Origin: Prorocentrum cordatum
Lineage: Eukaryota > Sar > Dinophyceae > Prorocentrales > Prorocentraceae
DNA: 64,000 bases
NCBI GenBank assembly: GCA_963575745.1
Contig: CAUYUJ010019273.1
Coordinates: forward strand, 1 to 64,000
Direction of reading: 5' to 3'
Shown here: positions 30,885-40,490 of the stretch, one piece after another
Layout of the letters: every line of letters starts with the position of its first letter
How positions within the stretch are numbered: position 1 is the first letter of the stretch
Translations under genes and position numbers: made by a program
Notes under the pieces: generated by a model
The model's input: only the letters and a program-made list of their open reading frames with translations
Database searches by the model: none
What the model was told of the DNA's origin: nothing

Positions 30885-31463
30885 TTTAGCTTGAGACATC
30901 CCCTAACAACATCCTTCGAACGGGCCCTCGAAACCATCTGGCTTCCTCCTCCTCCTCTTCCTCCTCCTCCTCCTTCTCCTCCTTCTCCTTCTCCTCCTCC
31001 TTCGCCTCCTCCTTCTGTTCTTCTTCCTCCTCCTCCTCCTCCTTCTCCTCCTCCTCCTCGTCCTCGTCCTCTTCTTCCTCTTCCTCCTCCTCCTCCTGTT
31101 CTTCCTCCTCTTCTCCTCCTCGTCCTCTTTCTCCTCCTCATGTCGGGAAAGGTTAAGCTAACTCGCGTTTCGCCTGAGACATCCTCGCCAAATCGTGCAG
31201 ATCAGTGTCATAGATTAAGACGTCTGTTGCTAACAAATGGGCGTTTCGCCTGGGACATCCTCGGGAAATGGAGATGTTGAAATCGTAGACGTTTCGCCTG
31301 AGACATCCTCGAACAATTGGGATACGCCAACAAGCTCTTGTAAGGCATCTTTTCGGAGCGATCTCAGAAGACCTCCAAGATGGCCCAAGAAGCGAAATGT
31401 TTGAACAACCCATGGGTGTTTAACACTTTCGTTTAAACATCAGCGTTTCGCTCGAGACATCCC
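30885..31463. repeat. Array of the CTGAGACATCCTC motif
   Basis: The motif close to TTTCGCYTGRGACATCCTC occurs at about 30887, 31168, 31244, 31292 and 31446, mostly with 48-150 bp of unrelated sequence between copies and interrupted by a TCC tract (30944-31140). Words around the first and last copies (CTTCGAACGGGCCCTCGAAA) are also shared with 36.1 and 47.8 kb. Confidence 0.75.
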
Positions 31464-31502
31464 CAAGATAATGCCTTCGAACGGGCCCTCGAAATCATCT
31501 GG

Positions 31503-32090
31503 TTTCCTACTCCTCCTCCTTCTCCTCTATCGCCTCCTCCTTCTCCTTCTCCTCCTCCTTCTCCTTCTCCTCCTCCTCCTGATCTTCCTTCTCCTCCTCC
31601 TCCTCATCCTCCTCGTTCTCTTCCTCCTTCTCCTCCTCCTCCTCCTTGCCTCCTTCCTCCTTCTCCTTCCTCCTCCTCTTTCTCCTTGTCGGTCTCCTCT
31701 TCCTCTTCCTCCTCCTCCTCTTCTCCTCTTCCTCCACCTCCTCCAGTTCTTCCTCCTCTTCCTCGTCCTCTTCCTCCTCATCCTCCCATTGTTTCTCCTT
31801 CCCCTTCCTCCTCCTCCTCCTCGTCCTCCTCTTCCCCCTCCTCCTGCTCTTGTTCCTCCTCTTCCTCGTCCTCTCTCCCATCCCCTCCTCACCCTCTTCT
31901 TCTGCTGTTGCTGCTTCTCCTTCTCCTCCTCCTCCTCCTCCTTCTCCTCCTCTCCCCTCCTCCTCCTCCTCCTCCTCCTCCTCCTCCTTCTCCTCCTCCT
32001 CCTCCTCCTCCTCCTCCTCCTCCTCCTCTCTCCTCCTCCTCCTCCTCCTCCTCCTCCTCTTCCTCCTCCTCATCCTCATCCTCCTCCTCG
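31503..32090. repeat. Long TCC/CTT pyrimidine tract
   Basis: About 590 bp almost free of purines on the plus strand, built from CTCCTC, TTCCTC and occasional CATCCT. All long ORFs over it (poly-Leu/Pro/Ser or poly-Glu/Arg) are artefacts. Confidence 0.9.
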
Positions 32091-32565
32091 ATGGCAGCGG
32101 CCACGGAGCCCCCGCCGCCGCCGCTGCCGCCACCCCTGCCGACGCCGCCCACGGCCATGCCCGCAGCCCACTATGGCGGCATGTGGCCAGTGCAGTACTA
32201 CCCGCCGCAGGCGCAGGGCCAGAGCGGGTGCCCTGTATTACCTACCTATGCCTCCACTGGGTGCGCCCGAGCACTACGGCGGACTCGCCTGGCCAGAGCC
32301 ATTGCCCGCTTGCCAGCAGGGCCAGGGCAAGCGCGAGCTTAAAGGTGTGGGCAAGGGCAAAGGCAAGGGCAAGTTGAAGGGCAAAGGAAACGGGCAGGAC
32401 AAGGGCCAAGAAGGTACTACCGGTCCTTTGAAGTTGCCCCAGAAACCCAATTTGTCGCCAATCGACCTGGCCACGGCGGAGGTTGACTTCTGGAAGAGCA
32501 AAGTCCAGCCGGACCACCCCAAGCTGCTCCAGATTCGTTTGAAGGAAGCCTCTGCAGGCAAGTAG
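32091..32565 (+). pseudogene. Pro-rich, Lys/Gly-rich protein gene broken at a duplication edge
   Basis: It starts MAAATEPPPPPLPPPLPTPP, followed by AAHYGGMWPVQYYPPQAQGQ. At about 32220 the frame changes, and the likely continuation is YYLPMPPLGAPEHYGGLAWP, then a Lys/Gly repeat (KGKGKGKLKGKGNGQDKGQ) and a conserved-looking tail (DLATAEVDFWKSKVQPDHP) ending LKEASAGK. The break falls exactly where the 1.6-kb tandem duplication unit begins (32219). The family is not recognised; the basic repeat suggests nucleic-acid binding, which is inference. Confidence 0.5.
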
Positions 32566-33843
32566 TTGAGGTAGTTTGGATTCTTAGGGTCGTTTTGGTG
32601 GCGGTCACAATTTTGAGCCAGAGTGGCTGTCTCAAGTGTGACCGTTTTGGTGCCGTGCACTTGGAGTGTGTGGCGGCATCCTTGTTTCGCACGCGCACGC
32701 AGAGAGTCTAATCGGCACGATAGCTTTGCACCGGAATCTCGAGCATTCTCTTCCAGCCTCTCTCCTCCCTGCCCTCTTGCCGATCCCGCCCGGGGTCCGC
32801 GTAGTAGTAGAAGCCGCAGCAAGAGAGGGATACATTTTCCCCAGTTTCGTATCATCCAGGATCGGTGCCTCGTGATCCCAAGGGGGGCATGATTTGTCCG
32901 CCCGCTCTGGGTGTCACGGACTACCCTTGGGGTAGAAGCCGTAGCAAGAGAGGGAGCCATTCTCCCCAGTTTCGTATCATCCAAGTTCGGTGCCTCGTGA
33001 TCCCGAGGGGGAGCATGATTTGTCCGCCCGCTTTGGATGTCACAGTATACCCCTGGGGTCCTGGTAGCAATAGGCAGCGGTAGACAGCACATGCTAGGCT
33101 AACAATCCCACTAAGTGGGACAGCAGCTACGGCATCAACAATCCTACTGAGTGGGATAGCAGCTTTATGCGATACGCAGCAACATGCGTAGACAATTGTA
33201 TACCCTATATCCGAGCGTGGCGGGGGCGAATTCCATTCCCCAGCCACGCCAGAGGGGGTTAGAGGAGGGTGGAGTCCGAACGCGGGCTGGGGCAAATGGC
33301 ATTCCCCAGCCACGCCAAAGGGGCACAGAAAGGTGACCCCTCATGCTGGGGAGCTGGTCCCCCTTACCTCGTGCGTTGGCCCTTCACGCTGGGGATTGCA
33401 CCTCTCGCGCGTTGACCCCTCATGCTGGGGACTGTACCCCTCATGAGTCGCGCTGTCGTGCTCGCGTCTCGCCCGTCATGATGTCGTGCTTTCCCAACGG
33501 GTGGCTTTCGGCCGTGCCTGGAGAGAACACCGGTGAGTTGGGCAGCTTACCGGTGCATTGAGACTGTTTTGGCCGTACCTGGAGCTCAAATTCAGCGGCA
33601 GGGAGGCGCGCGGACGCATTAGGGGTCCGATTGCTCCCCTGAGGGGAACCGCTGGGCAGTGCACGGCTGCAGATTTAGTATGTGTGCGGACCACTACGGA
33701 GGCAAGTTCGCTTCCCCGACTTGGGATGCCACCCTGTAGGAGCCCGGATTTGACCAGATCACCAGAGGGCATGGGGTGAGGAGGGGGCGGTGGACAGAGA
33801 AGGCGATAGAGAGGTGGAGCATCGACCGGTGCTCCTCGCTGAG
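32219..33843. repeat. Tandem duplication, unit 1 (1.6 kb)
   Basis: A 1625-bp segment repeated almost without change at 33844-35440. It includes the 3' half of the Lys/Gly-rich gene and a 125-bp internal tandem repeat (two copies at 32810 and 32935 with TTTCGTATCATCCA and GGTGCCTCGTGATCCC). Confidence 0.92.
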
Positions 33844-35440
33844 CCAGAGCGGGTGCCCTGTATTACCTACCTATGCCTCCACTGGGTGCGCCCGAGCACT
33901 ACGGCGGACTCGCCTGGCCAGAGCCATTGCCCGGTTGCCAGCAGGGCCAGGGCAAACGCGAGCCCAAAGGTGTGGGCAAGGGCAAATGCAAGGGCAAGTT
34001 GAAGGGCAAAGGAAACGGGCAGGACAAGGGCCAAGATGGTACTACCGGTCCTTTGAAGTTGCCCCAGAAGCCCAATTTGTCGCCAATCGACCTGGCCACG
34101 GCGGAGGTTGACTTCTGGAAGAGCAAAGTCCAGCCGGACCACCCCAAGCTGCTCCAGATTCGTTTGAAGGAAGCCTCTGCAGGCAAGTAGTTGAGGTAGT
34201 TTGGATTCTTAGGGTCGTTTTGGTGGCGGTCACAATTTTGAGCCAGAGTGGCTGTCTCAAGTGTGACCGTTTTGGTGCCGTGCACTTGGAGTGTGTGGCG
34301 GCATCCTTGTTTCGCACGCGCACGCAGAGAGTCTAATCGGCACGATAGCTTTGCACCGGAATCTCGAGCATTCTCTTCCAGCCTCTCTCCTCCCTGCCCT
34401 CTTGCCGATCCCGCCCGGGGTCCGCGTAGTAGTAGAAGCCGCAGCAAGAGATGGATACATTTTCCCCAGTTTCGTATCATCCAGGATCGGTGCCTCGTGA
34501 TCCCAAGGGGGGCATGATTTGTCCGCCCGCTCTGGGTGTCACGGACTACCCTTGGGGTAGAAGCCGTAGCAAGAGAGGGAGCCATTCTCCCCAGTTTCGT
34601 ATCATCAAAGTTCGGTGCCTCGTGATCCCGAGGGGGAGCATGATTTGTCCGCCCGCTTTGGATGTCACAGTATACCCCTGGGGTCCTGGTAGCAATAGGC
34701 AGCGGTAGACAGCACATGCTAGGCTAACAATCCCACAATCCTACTGAGTGGGATAGCAGCTTTATGCGATACGCAGCAACATGCGTAGACAATTGTATAC
34801 CCTATATCCGAGCGTGGCGGGGGCGAATTCCATTCCCCAGCCACGCCAGAGGGGGTTAGAGGAGGGTGGAGTCCGAACGCGGGCTGGGGCAAATGGCATT
34901 CCCCAGCCACGCCAAAGGGGCACAGAAAGGTGACCCCTCATGCTGGGGAGCTGGTCCCCCTTACCTCGTGCGTTGGCCCTTCACGCTGGGGATTGCACCT
35001 CTCGCGCGTTGACCCCTCATGCTGGGGACTGTACCCCTCATGAGTCGCGCTGTCGTGCTCGCGTCTCGCCCGTCATGATGTCGTGCTTTCCCAACGGGTG
35101 GCTTTCGGCCGTGCCTGGAGAGAACACCGGTGAGTTGGGCAGCTTACCGGTGCATTGAGGCTGTTTTGGCCGTACCTGGAGCTCAAATTCAGCGGCAGGG
35201 AGGCGCGCGGACGCATTAGGGGTCCGATTGCTCCCCTGAGGGGAACCGCTGGGCAGTGCACGGCTGCAGATTTAGTATGTGTGCGGACCACTACGGAGGC
35301 AAGTTCGCTTCCCCGACTTGGGATGCCACCCTGTAGGAGCCCGGATTTGACCAGATCACCAGAGGGCATGGGGTGAGGAGGGGGCGGTGGACAGAGAAGG
35401 CGATAGAGAGGTGGAGCATCGACCGGTGCTCCTCGCTGAG
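33844..35440. repeat. Tandem duplication, unit 2
   Basis: A near-identical copy of 32219-33843. The main difference is a 28-bp deletion near 34735, inside a short ATCC-CTGAGTGGGA-type repeat (33105-33165 in unit 1). Only scattered single-base changes are seen, so it is recent. Confidence 0.92.
33873..34190 (+). CDS. Duplicated 3' part of the Lys/Gly-rich gene
   Basis: 105 residues from MPPLGAPEHYGGLAWPEPLP to LKEASAGK, the second copy of the C-terminal part of the gene at 32091-32565, with a few substitutions (for example Glu to Asp after GQDKGQ). It lacks the original 5' end, so it is probably not a functional gene unless it is started from the internal Met. Confidence 0.45.
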   Translation: MPPLGAPEHYGGLAWPEPLPGCQQGQGKREPKGVGKGKCKGKLKGKGNGQDKGQDGTTGPLKLPQKPNLSPIDLATAEVDFWKSKVQPDHPKLLQIRLKEASAGK

Positions 35441-35727
35441 CACCTCAATATCATTGCTGTCCTCCGCCCCCCGCTTTAGGCCGCGTGGCAGGTTTCTCGC
35501 ATCGGCCAGACCCCGCTTCCCTAGGGGCTGAGTTGTGTGAGCCCGACCCACGGCCCAAGGGTACATCCGTGACAATCCTCCTCCTCCTCCTACTCCTCCT
35601 CCTCCTCCTCCTCCTCTCCTTTCTTCCCCGGTCGTCGTCTTCGCCGTCGTCCTCCCTATGCGGAGGAGGGGGGGATACTCAGGAATATGCTTGTGAACGT
35701 TCGGGGGGCGCGTGCCCATACGTATCC
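35441..35727. other. Spacer with a short TCC tract
   Basis: Unique sequence with a CTCCTC tract at 35577-35626. The adjacent TCTTCGCCGTCGTCCT and GAACGTTCGGGGGGCGCG words are also found near 45075-45120 and 48490-48540, so this is a diverged piece of the same repeat family. Confidence 0.45.
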
Positions 35728-36581
35728 CTTGTGAGCATTCGGAGAGCTCGCCTGTATTACATTTCATCGCGATGGTGCTGCCTGTTCTTGCGCAATTATT
35801 CCTTTTCACGCGCTTCCCGTACATGTCAGAAAAGGTTTGAAGCAAAAAACGAGCTTTTCGCCTGAGGCATCGTCGCCAAATCGTGAAGCCGGGGATCGTA
35901 TCTGAAAACGTCGTTTGCTAAACATGGGAGTTTCGCCTGAGACACCCTCGAACGACTGGGATGCGCCAGTAGCTCTTGTAAGGCATCGTTTCGGAACGAT
36001 CTCGGATGACCTCCAAGATTGCCCAAGAAGCGAAATTATTCAACAACCCATGGGGCTTGAACACTTTCGTTTAAGAATCAGCGTTTCGCTCGAGACATCC
36101 CCTAAACAAATCCTTCGAACGGGCCCTCAAAACCATTTGTTTTTTTCCGCCTCCTTCTCCTCCTCCTCCTCCTCTTCCTCCTCCTCCTTCTCCTCCTTCT
36201 TCTCCATTTACTCCTCCTCCTCCTCCTCCTCCTGTTCTTCCTCCTCCTCATCCTCATCTCCTCCTCATCCTCATCTCCTCCTCTTCCTCCTTCTCCTCTT
36301 CCTTCTCCTCGCCTTCTTCCTCCTTCTCCTTCCTCCTCCTCCTCGGTCTCCTCTTCCTCTTCCTCCTCCTCCTCCTTCTCCTGCTCCTGTTCTTCCGCCT
36401 CCTCCTCGTCCTCTTCCTCCTCCCTCTCCTCCTCCTCTCTCCTCCTCCTCCTCCTCCTCCTCCTCCTCCTCCTCTCCTCCTCCTCCTCCCTTCCTCCTCC
36501 TCCTCCTCCTCCTCCTCCTCCTCCTCCTCGTCCTCCTCCCGTTTTTCCTCCTTCCCCTTCTCCTCCTCCTCCTCGTCGTCC
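35728..36581. repeat. Segmental duplication copy 1, left part
   Basis: Matches 47458-48284 closely. It contains three copies of the CTGAGACATCC motif (about 35856, 35936, 36084) and a long TCC tract (36142-36581). It ends exactly where the tyrosine-recombinase element starts, and copy 1 continues at 44868. Confidence 0.9.
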
Positions 36582-36639
36582 TGCTCCTTCTTATCCCCAT
36601 CGCGCCCGCTGATTGCAGTCGTCTGCAGCTTCTCGGCCC
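36582..36639 (+). repeat. Split direct repeat A1
   Basis: 58 bp starting TGCTCCTTCTTATCCCCATC and ending TCTCGGCCC, identical to 44603-44660. It is the left end of the element. Confidence 0.95.
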
Positions 36640-37340
36640 GATAGCTGCCCCGCTCGCCCCCCACTCCCCTCCCCGCGCGCGCGCGGCCGGGGCGCCAGGG
36701 GCCCGCGGGGCCATCGCCGTTCAGGTTTCCTCGACACCTACGCGGCGATCGTCGACTCCGGGTTCGCCACCCCGCGCTGGCCCAAGTCGGTCGGGCCGGC
36801 GCCTGTGGCCCGTACGACGAGAGCGAGCGTCGGGGCCGACCGTCCGTTCTGAGCGGTGGTCGGTCGGGCAGGCGCGCCTTTCGGCACCCTGCCTGCCGTG
36901 GCCACTGGGCCTTGCTAGCACCGTCGCTGCTCGCTCTTCGGCGGGCGGTGCGGACAGGGCCCATGCCACGTCCTGCCGTTGGCAGGTCTCTCCAGCCTGC
37001 ACCAGTCTGGTGGTCTTCGGCGCTCTCCACGCCGACTTCGGCGCAAAACTCCTCTCCCTCCTCCTTCGCCTTCTCCCCCTTGGCCTTTGGGGCGGCGGAG
37101 CAGGAGGCCCATCTGAGGAGAGGAGTAGGAGGGGGGCCTCACACGCCGCAGCGCCGCGCCTTGCGCCGTGGCGCAGCGCCAGCCCTCGTCTCGGGCGTTC
37201 AAAGTGCCGCCGCGCCTGGGGTCTCAGCCGCCGCTTCTACGCAAGACTTTCAGCCGCCGCGACAGAGACGCCCGACGGAGGGCACAGTGGCCAAAGGCGC
37301 TCCGACGCGCCGCCCAAGGGCTTCAGCCGCCGCGCAAGCC

Positions 37341-40300
37341 ATGCCCGCCATTCCTGCTGCCAGCGAACCCAATGCCAGCGTGTTCAACGCCGAAGCACCA
37401 GAGGGGTGCCCTGCGAAGATAACTGCGCTCTTGGGAAGGGAAGTGGTGGACGAGGATCTCTCTTACCTCCCCCCAACTCCTTCTCCTTGCCTCTACTCCG
37501 CCACCTGGCTCACCTGTGCCGCTAGGCATGGCGACCACTTTGTGGGCCCCGCCTGCTCCACCGTGGGCGGGGGAGCGTCACTCGCGGGGCACACGGGCTT
37601 TGCCGCCGCCTCGGTTTCCTGGCCTTCGGCTGGAGGCATCGCCGCGGCCACTTCTGCCGACGATGCTGCTCGGACCGCCGGGGGCGGATACATTCGCGCA
37701 CCTCCAGGCTTGGACCCGCTGCCTCCTGGGCCTCCGGTCAGGCAGATTGGGCCGCCTCCGGGCCTTGACGTCTTGGAGGTTGGTTCCCAGAGGCTCAGTG
37801 CGGCATGCCCGCGCCGTGGCGCGGCTGCGGCTTGGAGCCCCACGGTCGTCTATCAGGTCCGACCTGGGGCCACGGCGTCAGAGGCCGCGCTTCCTCTACT
37901 GAGGACGCCGCCTCCGCCGCCACAGGGTCGCCCCTGGAGCGGTGCGTTGGCCCTGGTGGAGGCGGGGTGCTCCGTCGTCCCTCCTCGGGGTTCTTCGGCG
38001 GCCATGTCCGACTGCGGCCTTGACGGGGGTAGTCCCTCCTTTTCGAGGGCGGCGCCGCGGTGTGGCTCGAAAGGGGTTGGTATGCGCCCTGCCAGCGATG
38101 CTGATACGGCCCCGCAGGGAGGGGCTCGTACCGCCCCCCCAGCCGCCACCGCAGTCCACCAGCCTGGCACCCCGCCGCGGAGCGGCCCCAGGGCCACCTC
38201 GGCCTTACGCGCCGACCTCCACTTGTGGGACCTGCACACGGGCTCCGACACTCAGGGTGTGGATCCGCCGCCAGGCCTCTCCGGCTCCGAAGCAGGCTCA
38301 CGGGTGCCGCCTTTGGTCGACCTCCGCGCGGCCCTTGCCTCGGATGGGGTGCAGCTGTTTAGCAGCGGGAGTATGCCGTGCACTGCGGCGTCGCCACTTC
38401 TGTCCGAGCGCTTCACGGTCGCCGACGGTGACCGCGCGGCCAGCGGAACACCCCTGAGCGCGGACTGGCATCGTGTCTCCGGGGATTCGCCCTCCCAGGC
38501 CAGGCATCTGAGGCCACCGTCCGGAGTTGCCGTCCCAGAAGCGGATGTTCATGCGCCGCCGCCGCTCCACCGTAGCGCGGTTGGTCCCGCCTCACTTCGG
38601 GCGGGCGCTGCCCGTGGGCGCATGTGGTATGGTGAGCGCGCAGGGCTCCTGCCTTTCACTAACCTCGAGGGCGGTGTCGGCGCGCCAGCTGCCGGAGGGC
38701 CACCTCCCCAGTCAAGCGCCCGGGGCGCTTGCACTTGTAACGCAGCGGGCACTCAAGCAGCGGAGTCAACTCCAGGCCTCGTCGGCTCCGCCGCGGGCTC
38801 CTCGGGTGAAGGCGTCGCCGCAGCCGCAGCCATTCCAGCGCGGCCCCGACGCCTCTCGTGCGATCGGATCCAGGGCCTCGCCGCGTCGATCCCTGCTCGC
38901 GCTCGCGAGCGCCTGCTGGCCGACCCTCGTGGTCTGAGCTCTTCTCCGTCACCACTGGTAGGCATGCGCCCTTCCAGCGATGCTGTTACGGCCCCGCAGG
39001 GAGGGGTTCGTGCCGCCGGTGGGAAGTCAGGAGCGGGCTCGTCCACGGCGGCCGCGACGCCCCGGGATGCGGTCCCTGCGTTCTGCTCTGTCCGAGGGGC
39101 CGCTTTCGCCACGGGCTCCTCGGGCGAATGCGCCGCCGCAGCCGTTGCCACTCCAGCGCGGCCCCGACGCCTCTCGTGCGATCGGATCCAGGGCCTCGCC
39201 GCGTCGATCCCTGCTCGCGCTCGCGAGCGCCTGCGGGCCGACCCTCGTGGTCTGAGCCCTTCTCCGTCCCCACTGGTCGGCATGCGCCCCTCCAGCGATG
39301 CTGTTACGGCCCCGCAGGGAGGGGTTCGTGCCGCCGGTGGGACGTCAGGAGCGGGCTCGTCCGCGGCGGCCGCGACTCCCCGGGATGCGGTCCCTGCGTT
39401 CCGCTCTGTCCGAGGGGCCGCTTTCGCCGCGGGCTCCTCGGATGAAGGCGTCGCCGCAGTCACTGCCACTCCAGCGCGGCCCCGACGCCGCTCGGCCTCC
39501 ACCAACAGCGCTGCCGCACTCCCCGCCTTCAGGCTCCGACGAGTTCGTCGGGTCCGCACTCGGCGTGGAGGACGGCGGGGTCGTCGGGCCGTCGATGGTA
39601 GCTGCCGTGCCGCTCACGCTCCAGCCCATGCTGGTGCAGCTGCCTCGTCTTCGGACGCCCTTTCTGGTGCTTCAGAGGCCGCTTCTGGGGCCCCTGTCCA
39701 AGGGAGCCGCCGCTCGCGCTTCAATCGGAGCGTGCGCGAGGATGCGGCAGCAATGTTGCGCTTCGGAAGTGCACCGCCCGTTGTCGTGCCTCCTGCGGCT
39801 GGAGCCCCGCCACGGTTTTCAGCTTCAGCCGAAGCTGCGGGGGCCCCGTCGGTAGGCATGTGCTCTGCCGGCGATGCTGGTGCGGCCCCGCAGGAAGGGG
39901 CTCGTGCCGCCGACGGGGTCACCGCGGAGGGGGGTGCACGCGCCGCCCAGGCCAGCGGCTACCAAGGCGGAGCCCCCGACGAGCCTCCTCGGCTCCAAGC
40001 TGTCGGTGGCCCTGCCCTGGACCAAGAGGGCTCCGGGCAGCCCCGAGCCGGCCCCGCCGACCAAGGTGCCTCTTACCCCCAATCTGTTGGAGCCGCCCAC
40101 GTCGGGCGGGTCGAACGGGGTGCTGGATGTGCTCGGCCGCCGCCGCCGGGGAGGTCTCATCCCGCGGCCGCCGCCCGCCGCTTCTGGACCGAGCGAGGTC
40201 GCGATGGTAGGGATGCGCAGGTGCAGCGCGGCTGTTTCGGCGCCGCTGGGCCCCGTGCGTTGTTGAGCTCGCTCGTGGGGCGGTGTTGTCCGCAGCGACA

Positions 40301-40490
40301 TCAGTTCGCACCTGTCACAAGAATTGTGGCGGCGCTCCGAGCGCGGCGGCTGGCATACTCGTCTCCACGACCGCCACTTGCTCATGGTTCTGAGCCGCGG
40401 GGAACCTTTAGGCCCCGAGCTGACCCAGATACACCGCGAGGTGGGGCTTCCCTCCCTCGAGCTCCCCATCGCACCGCGCTGGGTCAGTGA
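37341..40490 (+). CDS. YR element ORF A: Pro/Gly/Ala-rich protein with 106-residue repeats
   Basis: The frame is open from before 36912; the Met at 37341 (MPAIPAASEPNASVFNAEAP) is a reasonable start. The protein is low in complexity, with recurring APPGLDPLPPG/PPPGLDV motifs. A ~20-residue motif, VGMRPSSDAVTAPQGG followed by VRAAGG, recurs at DNA positions 38080, 38962, 39280 and 39856, and again in ORF B at 41228. Between 38962 and 39280 a 318-bp (106-residue) unit is tandemly repeated, including RPRRLSCDRIQGLAAS. I see no RT motifs; its position suggests a gag-like role. It overlaps ORF B by about 167 bp in another frame. Confidence 0.55.
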   Translation: MPAIPAASEPNASVFNAEAPEGCPAKITALLGREVVDEDLSYLPPTPSPCLYSATWLTCAARHGDHFVGPACSTVGGGASLAGHTGFAAASVSWPSAGGIAAATSADDAARTAGGGYIRAPPGLDPLPPGPPVRQIGPPPGLDVLEVGSQRLSAACPRRGAAAAWSPTVVYQVRPGATASEAALPLLRTPPPPPQGRPWSGALALVEAGCSVVPPRGSSAAMSDCGLDGGSPSFSRAAPRCGSKGVGMRPASDADTAPQGGARTAPPAATAVHQPGTPPRSGPRATSALRADLHLWDLHTGSDTQGVDPPPGLSGSEAGSRVPPLVDLRAALASDGVQLFSSGSMPCTAASPLLSERFTVADGDRAASGTPLSADWHRVSGDSPSQARHLRPPSGVAVPEADVHAPPPLHRSAVGPASLRAGAARGRMWYGERAGLLPFTNLEGGVGAPAAGGPPPQSSARGACTCNAAGTQAAESTPGLVGSAAGSSGEGVAAAAAIPARPRRLSCDRIQGLAASIPARARERLLADPRGLSSSPSPLVGMRPSSDAVTAPQGGVRAAGGKSGAGSSTAAATPRDAVPAFCSVRGAAFATGSSGECAAAAVATPARPRRLSCDRIQGLAASIPARARERLRADPRGLSPSPSPLVGMRPSSDAVTAPQGGVRAAGGTSGAGSSAAAATPRDAVPAFRSVRGAAFAAGSSDEGVAAVTATPARPRRRSASTNSAAALPAFRLRRVRRVRTRRGGRRGRRAVDGSCRAAHAPAHAGAAASSSDALSGASEAASGAPVQGSRRSRFNRSVREDAAAMLRFGSAPPVVVPPAAGAPPRFSASAEAAGAPSVGMCSAGDAGAAPQEGARAADGVTAEGGARAAQASGYQGGAPDEPPRLQAVGGPALDQEGSGQPRAGPADQGASYPQSVGAAHVGRVERGAGCARPPPPGRSHPAAAARRFWTERGRDGRDAQVQRGCFGAAGPRALLSSLVGRCCPQRHQFAPVTRIVAALRARRLAYSSPRPPLAHGSEPRGTFRPRADPDTPRGGASLPRAPHRTALGQ

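Noticed and set aside
30900-31440. Possible CRISPR-like array from the regular CTGAGACATCCTC motif
   Set aside because: The motif is too short and variable, the spacing is irregular, and the genome is clearly eukaryotic.
31471-32565. 364-residue ORF rich in Leu/Pro/Ser
   Set aside because: Most of it is translation of a TCC tract; only the part after 32222 is real, and it is annotated as part of the Lys/Gly-rich gene.
38753-39559. Long minus-strand ORF opposite ORF A of the YR element
   Set aside because: It is the antisense shadow of the GC-rich 318-bp repeats; the plus strand carries the longer continuous ORF and the later domains.
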